A stretch of DNA of 6,952 nucleotides, from assembly GCA_017745015.1 (NCBI GenBank), contig JAGIAF010000058.1, positions 7,199 to 14,150 on the forward strand, given 5' to 3'. A program made the position numbers and the translations under genes. Shown here one piece after another: positions 1 to 5,422 of this stretch. How positions within the stretch are numbered: the first letter of the stretch is position 1; each line of letters begins with the position of its first letter. Source of the DNA: Bdellovibrio sp. GTDB lineage: Bacteria > Bdellovibrionota > Bdellovibrionia > Bdellovibrionales > Bdellovibrionaceae. The notes beneath the pieces are model-generated. The model saw nothing but the letters and a program-made list of their open reading frames with translations, ran no database searches and was not told the DNA's origin.

Positions 1-147
1 GCAACGGTTTCAAAACCCGCGCGCTCTTATTATTACAAAAAAGATTCTATTAACTGAATTTTCACAGCGGTACGAATTTATTCCAACACAACAAAGCATC
101 TTCAGGCATTTCTGAACGTAGGCTCACCCCTGAAGAGGCCATGACAA
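1..147. other. 5' flank / leader, possible tail of an upstream gene
   Basis: No complete gene is visible here. All three forward frames are open at the left edge and close early, with stops at 51-53 (TAA), 55-57 (TGA) and 113-115 (TGA). Any of them could be the end of an upstream gene, and the sequence does not say which. I found no convincing -35/-10 pair and no GC-rich hairpin followed by a T-run, so neither a promoter nor a terminator is called. A weak imperfect stem can be drawn between 121-125 and 135-140, just before the ribosome binding site of the first gene, but it is too short to call. Confidence 0.4.
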
Positions 148-149
148 TT

Positions 150-153
150 GGAG
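150..153 (+). promoter_or_regulatory. ribosome binding site that decides the first start
   Basis: GGAG lies 9 nt upstream of the ATG at 163. An in-frame TTG at 148 would give a protein five residues longer, with AGAGG (134-138) as its possible binding site. The ATG is preferred because it is the commoner start and puts the basic residues right before the hydrophobic signal core (MYTKRALLVL). Confidence 0.6.
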
Positions 154-162
154 AATACAAAG

Positions 163-708
163 ATGTATACGAAACGCGCATTGCTCGTGCTGGCTACGTT
201 ATTACTCAGTTTTGCATCTCACGGAGGGGAATTCGATCAAGGGTCGGGAGAGTTCGACACACCACAGACACCTCGATACTCTGAGGCGGATTTGCAGAAG
301 AAGATTGAAAATGAAATGGCCATCGCTTGCTCCGGAAATCTGTGCAAGGTGGTGGGGCAAGACAACCAAGGTTCTGGTTGGACCGTGCAGTTCCAAGTTG
401 GTTACGGCAACTCTTACAACAATGGCGGTGGCGGTGACACGATCTATATCGGGGGTAACAACAGCAATAATAACAACAATGCTTATGCCAACGTGACAGT
501 GACTTACAAGAACTTCAAGTGTCATTCAAATCTTCTTGTGACACCCGCAGTTTATCGTTTTGTAAATACTTACCTTTACAACATGGTGAACTCTGATGGT
601 TCTGTAAAACGTAACTTCTCTCCTGCAGATCAAACAGTCATTTTGTTCTACACGACAATGTTGAACAAAGTGAGTGCGTGCGGCATGGGTGGCGTTGGTA
701 ACAACTAG
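163..708 (+). CDS. small exported protein with Asn/Gly-rich loop, unknown family
   Basis: This 181-residue protein is not one I recognise. Residues 1-20 form a signal peptide: basic MYTKR, then a hydrophobic core (ALLVLATLLLSFA), with likely cleavage near residues 18-22. The mature protein opens with an acidic, Gly-rich stretch and a charged helix (about 40-52). A CX4C pair follows (Cys56, Cys61), then an aromatic beta-like segment (72-81) and a low-complexity Gly/Asn loop (83-106). The C-terminal part (111-173) contains the other two cysteines (120, 173) and looks mixed alpha/beta. Four cysteines and no further membrane segment suggest a disulfide-bonded periplasmic or surface protein. It is first of the visible genes. 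Its stop TAG overlaps the AGGAG site of the next gene and the gap is only 8 nt, so the two are almost certainly co-translated. A role as a small accessory subunit of the large neighbour is inference. Confidence 0.8.
   Translation: MYTKRALLVLATLLLSFASHGGEFDQGSGEFDTPQTPRYSEADLQKKIENEMAIACSGNLCKVVGQDNQGSGWTVQFQVGYGNSYNNGGGGDTIYIGGNNSNNNNNAYANVTVTYKNFKCHSNLLVTPAVYRFVNTYLYNMVNSDGSVKRNFSPADQTVILFYTTMLNKVSACGMGGVGNN
457..480 (+). repeat. AAY trinucleotide tract coding for Asn run
   Basis: Seven of eight consecutive codons are AAC or AAT (Asn99-106 of the first protein, with one Ser at 101). It follows a short run of GGY codons at 424-435. The mix of AAC and AAT makes it an imperfect repeat, so slippage is possible but not strongly favoured. 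In the protein it is probably a flexible or surface loop between two beta-like stretches. Confidence 0.6.
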
Positions 709-716
709 GAGCGCAT

Positions 717-3458
717 ATGTTCTTTCAAGGGTCTATTCACAAAGTTATTGCTTCTGTTGCCTTGGTTGGAGTTTGTGGCGCGAATGCGTTCGCGGCTCCA
801 AGCAATCCAGATCTTCAGTTTAACAATCTGAGAATCACAAATAGAGCACAGTGTGCGATAGACTCTGATGCGCCTACAGATACAGCCTTGATCGTAGTCG
901 ATGGGTACAATGCCGGAAAACTCGCAAACTCATTGGCGAAGAGTGTCGGTGCAGATCCTGAGGCAATGAGCGTTCAGGGAATGCAAGATTTTAGAATAGC
1001 TGTATCTCGTTTGACGAAAAACATCATGAATAAGCTCTTCATCGGAGCTTTGCCTTTATTGCCACTTAATTTGAAGACTTCAAAATTGAAGAACTATAAT
1101 GCCGTGGCAGTGAAGTGCGAGAAAAAGACATATTGTCCTGAGCTGAATACTTATCTTGCAAAGCTGTGGGATAATTCAGAAGGGGCAGGAGTGCCTTGGG
1201 ACAAATTAGACAACTTCACCGGAGCGAGCTTTGTTCAATTGAAGAAGGTGGACCGTGTGGGTTGCATGTATATCAAGAAGTTCTCGGGCTTGCAGGGGCA
1301 TTTACATACGACAGATCTTGACGTCGCTTCGTTGCAAGATATGGCGCAAGCTTATTTAGCTCAAGATCAGAATGTCACTTCTTGTGAGGATCGTGATGCG
1401 AGCTTAGACTCTCGCAACTCCATCATTCAAATGAACTTGAAAGTTGGCGAGGGTGACAACTTTACCAATTATGGTTTCGATTTCTGGAATAGCGTAAAAA
1501 TCTATCTTTCCTTTGCGTGGCGATACTCAAATATCCCAGCGCAAGTGAGCCCGCAAATGGGGCAGCTTTTTAAATCAATCGCCTTCGAAGAATCAGTGAT
1601 GATGGTTCCGAATGGCTGTAAAAGCATCGAAAAACCTTCCTGTGATGCGGAAACATTGTCCTTGAACAGCATTCGCGAACTGGCGAAACCAGGACAAAAC
1701 CCCACGGATTCCTTCAGAGAAAATCCAGAAGGTCCCGATAAAGGTGTTATCAATAATGGAGCACGCTCAGTAAACGACGACTTCCTGGGAACTCGCAGTT
1801 ATAAAGAGGCTTCTGATTGGGTTGAAAACTTCAGAAAAAACTACGTTCAAAATCGGGGTTCTTTAAAAAGCCGACTGCAATCTGCCATTCAGTTTATGAA
1901 TGTGCTTTCCGGTGCGATGACTTCAAGTCAGTTGACGGAATTTGTAAGACCTTTGGCACTGGCGAGTACTTATACCAATAGTCATCGTGACGAATTGTAT
2001 TACCTTTGTACTGAAGCTCGTCTTGCTGGGGATCAACGTCTCGACTTTATGAAAACAGGCATCGACAAAATCAAAAAAATGGATGTCATGCAGAAGGCAT
2101 TTGAAGGCTCTAGCAAGTCTTTGGATGAATTATCAAATTATTTTGATTCCGCTGCTACCGGCGTGGTCAGTCTTTGTGACAATTTGGAGAGACAAAATAT
2201 TTGGAATGTAAAGGGCTACACTGTTGATCGTGATGGTTTTAACTCTTGGGCAAAGGAGATTCTAAATATTCCTGCTTCCAATGAGGTCACGCCTCAGTTC
2301 ACGCCAATGGCATTTGGAGCTCCTCTTCTGGTTTGGGATACAAATAAAGGCAATGCTACGAACAATGTGATTTGTATGTCGGGCATGGATTGTGCTCGCA
2401 AAATGACCAAGGCTATGGTGGACCTGTATGCGGTTTCTAAATATGCCGATGCATTCTTGCCGACATCATCGACCGTCGCATCGCCAGATATCTTCAATCC
2501 TTATGCAGATCTTAAAGCCTGCAAAATCTATGATCCTTGGTTTCAAACCCGTCGTGCGAATAAGCGTCTGTTCGCCGATCTGACAAGCACCGTGCTGTTT
2601 GGTTGGAATGCACTTCCGATTTATATCGATGTGGATTTCACTGCGCCTAAGGTGACCAGCCTTAAGCAATTGATTGAAGATGGCTCTGTTAAGTTTGATC
2701 CGGCTCTTACAAAATCAAAAATGCAGTATTCGATACTTGCTGACTTCGGTCCTCTTGTGGGTGCGCCGTGCGCGGTTTCTATTGCTCCACACAGCGATAA
2801 GGCCTTTAACTTCTATGCCTTCAACGGCATCTCGATGAATTATTGTAAGACTAAAACTGATGGAACGGCTATTGGTGAAACCAGTGGCAACGTGGATAAC
2901 AAAGATCCGAAATCTCACTCTTACTGTGGAGGTTGTTCTATCAACTTTGTAGGCGTGGCCTCTGGTGCAGCAATGACTTCGGGTTATGCCTTGCCGGTGA
3001 ATCCGATCAAACTGGGTATTTACTTCTTCAGATCTATTTATCGCTTTGTTCAAGCTAAAAAAGACAAAGTGAATATTCCAAATTCTTCAGATGTGAACTT
3101 GCAAAGAGTTGCGGAGACTTATCAGAAATTTGGCTTCATCCCTGAGTATTGTGTGAATCAATTGGGAGCAGGGGTGGGGTGCTACCAAAATATCTGCGCA
3201 GCCAAAGCCGCTGATTTCTTCGAGCGCTACACAGGCAAAAAAGTTCAGGGCTTGGATTACGAAGGTCCGAAGGGCAATACGGATTCCATTACGAAGTCCG
3301 TCAGAATTCGGTCGGCCCTGTGTGATGGTGATGTCCGCTTGAGCTTTAACTGTAACGACGATGGCAAAAAATTTTCTACCTATGATCGCTTTGGCGGAAT
3401 GTACGGTTTGACGAAAAATTGTCGCGATGCCATCGGGCAGAATTTTTGGGGGCACTAA
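717..3458 (+). CDS. large exported cysteine-rich protein (913 aa), unknown family
   Basis: The start is well supported: AGGAG (707-711) lies 5 nt before the ATG, and residues 1-26 are a signal peptide with a hydrophobic core (VIASVALVGVCGANAFA) and AFA/AP cleavage. I do not recognise the family. The mature part holds 22 cysteines, an even number, many in close pairs: 134/140, 301/309, 553/559, 737/740 (CGGC) and 822/827. Three broad regions can be seen. Residues 30-350 are mixed. Residues 360-495 are strongly helical and charged. Residues 530-913 are cysteine-richer and aromatic, ending in FWGH. Residues 103-119 are moderately hydrophobic and might touch a membrane, but there is no clear transmembrane helix. 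No HExxH, serine protease or nucleotide-binding motif was seen. TraH, TraU and TraN of F-type conjugation systems were considered from memory and did not match. Size, export and dense disulfide potential suggest a scaffold, adhesin or assembly protein of the cell envelope; this is inference. Its last base is the first base of the next start codon. Confidence 0.88.
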   Translation: MFFQGSIHKVIASVALVGVCGANAFAAPSNPDLQFNNLRITNRAQCAIDSDAPTDTALIVVDGYNAGKLANSLAKSVGADPEAMSVQGMQDFRIAVSRLTKNIMNKLFIGALPLLPLNLKTSKLKNYNAVAVKCEKKTYCPELNTYLAKLWDNSEGAGVPWDKLDNFTGASFVQLKKVDRVGCMYIKKFSGLQGHLHTTDLDVASLQDMAQAYLAQDQNVTSCEDRDASLDSRNSIIQMNLKVGEGDNFTNYGFDFWNSVKIYLSFAWRYSNIPAQVSPQMGQLFKSIAFEESVMMVPNGCKSIEKPSCDAETLSLNSIRELAKPGQNPTDSFRENPEGPDKGVINNGARSVNDDFLGTRSYKEASDWVENFRKNYVQNRGSLKSRLQSAIQFMNVLSGAMTSSQLTEFVRPLALASTYTNSHRDELYYLCTEARLAGDQRLDFMKTGIDKIKKMDVMQKAFEGSSKSLDELSNYFDSAATGVVSLCDNLERQNIWNVKGYTVDRDGFNSWAKEILNIPASNEVTPQFTPMAFGAPLLVWDTNKGNATNNVICMSGMDCARKMTKAMVDLYAVSKYADAFLPTSSTVASPDIFNPYADLKACKIYDPWFQTRRANKRLFADLTSTVLFGWNALPIYIDVDFTAPKVTSLKQLIEDGSVKFDPALTKSKMQYSILADFGPLVGAPCAVSIAPHSDKAFNFYAFNGISMNYCKTKTDGTAIGETSGNVDNKDPKSHSYCGGCSINFVGVASGAAMTSGYALPVNPIKLGIYFFRSIYRFVQAKKDKVNIPNSSDVNLQRVAETYQKFGFIPEYCVNQLGAGVGCYQNICAAKAADFFERYTGKKVQGLDYEGPKGNTDSITKSVRIRSALCDGDVRLSFNCNDDGKKFSTYDRFGGMYGLTKNCRDAIGQNFWGH
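3448..3452 (+). promoter_or_regulatory. weak G-run ribosome site at a coupled TAATG junction
   Basis: GGGGG, inside the last codons of the 913-aa gene, is the only Shine-Dalgarno-like element, 5 nt before the ATG at 3458. It is poorer than the AGGAG sites of the second, fourth and fifth genes. With the one-base overlap of stop and start (TAATG, 3456-3460), it suggests translation by re-initiation after the upstream gene, which would tie the amounts of the two proteins together. Confidence 0.5.
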
Positions 3459-4054
3459 TGAAGCAATGGATTCTGACCTTGATAGTCATGGCTCAGGGAG
3501 CTTTCGCTCATGCCTTCGTGGTCGAGAGCGGTTTTATTCAGCAAGCGAGTGGACAATACGTAAAGTCTACGAGTGTGACTTGCGATCTCAAAAGTGCTCC
3601 CCAATGCAGGAAGCTTTGTCAGAATCCGGCGGTTTGTGTTCGTGAAGAACCGTACTGTCGCAATTGCGCAGGCACAACGTCACCGTTGTTGCGTCAGTTG
3701 TTCACGGAGCTTTCGCGTCTTTATACCATCAAAAACTTAGTTTCCGATTTAAGTCCCCTGGTTCAGTACATGGCTTCGCAAAGCTATGTATTGCTCGGAG
3801 TAGATAGTGTTTTCAACTATTACACACCTGTCGGTGGTGATGTTTTTGTGAATGAACTGAAGGCTTTCTGTGGGGATTCAGCACCTACTGCGATGTTGGT
3901 AGTAAAATTGGATCCCGTTCATCAGCCTTTTGAATTGAGTTACGTACTTTGCCGACCAACTAACGGTGAAACTGTGGCCTTCGAGGTGATGCCTCGGCAG
4001 CCAACAATCGGCCAGCGTCTTTTGAATACACCAATAATATTCAATTTAAACTGA
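3458..4054 (+). CDS. exported protein with N-terminal cysteine cluster, unknown family
   Basis: This 198-residue protein is not recognised. The ATG at 3458 is chosen over an in-frame TTG at 3419 because it begins a clean signal peptide (MKQWILTLIVMAQGAFAHA, cleavage near residues 17-19) and couples to the preceding stop. The mature protein has eight cysteines. Six lie between residues 42 and 70: Cys42, then a C-x3-C-x5-C-x6-C-x2-C cluster (50, 54, 60, 67, 70). The last two are at 138 and 165. After the cluster comes a helical stretch (about 75-110). A beta-rich C-terminal half follows, with alternating hydrophobic strands (143-151, 158-166, 172-178) and a hydrophobic end (IIFNLN). In an exported protein the cluster is more likely a disulfide knot than a zinc site. 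Coupling to the 913-aa protein suggests a partner made in a fixed ratio. A perfect inverted repeat spans its stop codon. Confidence 0.83.
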   Translation: MKQWILTLIVMAQGAFAHAFVVESGFIQQASGQYVKSTSVTCDLKSAPQCRKLCQNPAVCVREEPYCRNCAGTTSPLLRQLFTELSRLYTIKNLVSDLSPLVQYMASQSYVLLGVDSVFNYYTPVGGDVFVNELKAFCGDSAPTAMLVVKLDPVHQPFELSYVLCRPTNGETVAFEVMPRQPTIGQRLLNTPIIFNLN

Positions 4055-4067
4055 GTAGTCAGTTTAA
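4046..4067 (+). repeat. perfect inverted repeat spanning a stop codon
   Basis: TTAAACTGA (4046-4054) and TCAGTTTAA (4059-4067) are exact reverse complements separated by a 4-nt loop (GTAG). The TGA of the 198-aa gene is the inner end of the left arm. The 9-bp stem is AT-rich and no T-run follows, so it does not look like a normal intrinsic terminator. It lies at the largest gap in the operon, just before the gene with the strongest codon bias. It could be an mRNA processing or stabilising hairpin, an operator for a dimeric regulator, or chance. Confidence 0.55.
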
Positions 4068-4100
4068 CAACACAACTCCCTAAGGGGAAAAGGAGACAAC

Positions 4101-5396
4101 ATGAAACGTTTTTTTAAAGCGATGGCTACAGCTGCCGTCACTTTGATGGCGATGCAAGCCAACGCCATTCAAGTTACTTACTCGTTCCGAGTAAACAGCT
4201 CGGGACCAAGTATCTATCCCTGTAATGCCGGGATTTTGAACGACAACCCATATGGTGGTGACAAGATCGCTTGTTATACTGCTCATACGCATAAAAAGTG
4301 TAATCCGAATTGCGTAGGCTTGGATTGTAAAGGCCAAAACAATGGAGACGGTCCTAACTTGCCGAATCCAAATCCAACGCCATCTGGCTTCTCAAGCTTG
4401 TTTGCTCCACCACCTCCAAGCTTCAACCAAGGTCAATGTCAAAATGCTGGTGGTACGTGGACACACGTTCCTCATAACAGCAATCAAGACCAAGACGGTC
4501 ATGCGCCATGGGGTTTCTGCTCTTGCAATGGCAGCCCTCTTGCTTCAGGAACATGCGAATCTGAAGGTGGTCCAGAAGTTCCACAAGATCCACGTGATAA
4601 TGCCTGTGTATGTACGACAGAAACTGGTCGTAAATTCGGCAATCACATGACAGCAACACACGTTCCATGGGCTGACGGTGAGTTGTCTGCGGGTCCAGAA
4701 ACAACGACTGTGAAACAAGCGGGCTTGTTAGGCAAATTCGAAAAAGTATTTGGTGCCGCACCATTAGCTGGTGAGGTTGAAGCTTACAACCACGTATTGA
4801 AAACTCTAGTTTTCAACTTGGGTAGCGAGCTTTACACGTCTAAATACTTCGTTGATATCTGCTACCGCGGATCTCAAATTGATCATGGAATCTTCAACAC
4901 TAAATGGAAAATCCTTGGCGAATCTGCTTTGAGCGATTTCGGTGTTGGTGGCAACACGAACGGTTACAGCAAACTTGCAGGTTTGGAAGTTAAAGCGTTC
5001 ATCAAATGTACATTGAGAAACAAATCTTGTACTGCAGGCAACTGCGATGACAGCAACGACACAATCAGCGACAGCACTGTTGCTTGGTTCAACGACGACT
5101 TCTTGACTCTTCTTGGCGGTACTAAACCATCTGGTGGCTACCACGGTGAAGGTTCTTGGACTGATCCAGCTGGTGCAGGTGCATTCCAAACTCTACTTGG
5201 CGGCAACTCTAACGTAGACCTTGGTGACCAAAAAGCTCCAAGATTCTGTAAAGTTCGTTACGTATTCTCTGAAACTAACGGCTTGGATCAAACAACTGCG
5301 ATCCACAGAAAATGGCAAAAACACGGTGCTAACATCTGTACACATACTAAGATCGAACTTGGTGATGTAGGTACTTGCACAAACTGCGAACACTAA
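4101..5396 (+). CDS. exported two-part cysteine-rich protein, probably abundant, unknown family
   Basis: This 431-residue protein starts at an ATG 5 nt after AGGAG (4091-4095). Residues 1-22 are a textbook signal peptide ending ANA/I. The N-terminal part (23-180) is cysteine-rich and loop-like. It has a C-x3-C-x4-C segment (67, 71, 76), a Pro/Asn-rich linker (about 86-109, with PPPP), and a module in which Cys113 and GGTW (117-120) precede CSC (140-142), Cys152 and CVC (169-171). The C-terminal part (about 200-431) looks like a compact mixed or beta-rich domain. It contains CTAGNC (310-315) and ends in CTNC, one residue pair from the terminus. The mature chain has 19 cysteines, an odd number, so one may pair between molecules. 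From residue 182 all 14 Asn codons are AAC, 11 of 12 Phe codons are TTC and 8 of 9 Ile codons are ATC, which suggests high expression. A structural surface component is a plausible inference. No family was recognised. Confidence 0.88.
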   Translation: MKRFFKAMATAAVTLMAMQANAIQVTYSFRVNSSGPSIYPCNAGILNDNPYGGDKIACYTAHTHKKCNPNCVGLDCKGQNNGDGPNLPNPNPTPSGFSSLFAPPPPSFNQGQCQNAGGTWTHVPHNSNQDQDGHAPWGFCSCNGSPLASGTCESEGGPEVPQDPRDNACVCTTETGRKFGNHMTATHVPWADGELSAGPETTTVKQAGLLGKFEKVFGAAPLAGEVEAYNHVLKTLVFNLGSELYTSKYFVDICYRGSQIDHGIFNTKWKILGESALSDFGVGGNTNGYSKLAGLEVKAFIKCTLRNKSCTAGNCDDSNDTISDSTVAWFNDDFLTLLGGTKPSGGYHGEGSWTDPAGAGAFQTLLGGNSNVDLGDQKAPRFCKVRYVFSETNGLDQTTAIHRKWQKHGANICTHTKIELGDVGTCTNCEH

Positions 5397-5422
5397 GAAG
5401 TTCCATAAGAAGAGGAGACATT

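Noticed and set aside
2924..2936. CGGC (residues 737-740) as a thioredoxin-like active site
   Set aside because: No thioredoxin fold signals such as a cis-Pro loop around it; one CX2C among many cysteine pairs in this protein.
2715..3455. Long minus-strand open frames opposite the 913-aa gene
   Set aside because: They lack credible ribosome sites or signal peptides and lie wholly opposite a gene with strong start and signal-peptide evidence.
717..3458. TraH, TraU or TraN of an F-type conjugation system
   Set aside because: Export and cysteine richness fit, but I could not find the characteristic motifs of these families as I remember them, and no other conjugation gene is in the window.
4076..4095. 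CTCC (4076-4079) could pair with GGAG (4092-4095), or TCCC with GGGA, to hide the ribosome site of the 431-aa gene
   Set aside because: Only 4-bp stems with no extension; too weak to call as a regulatory element.
5394..5412. Direct repeat TAAGAAG (5394-5400 and 5406-5412) between the fourth and fifth genes
   Set aside because: Seven A-rich bases in a purine-rich ribosome-site region; easily chance.
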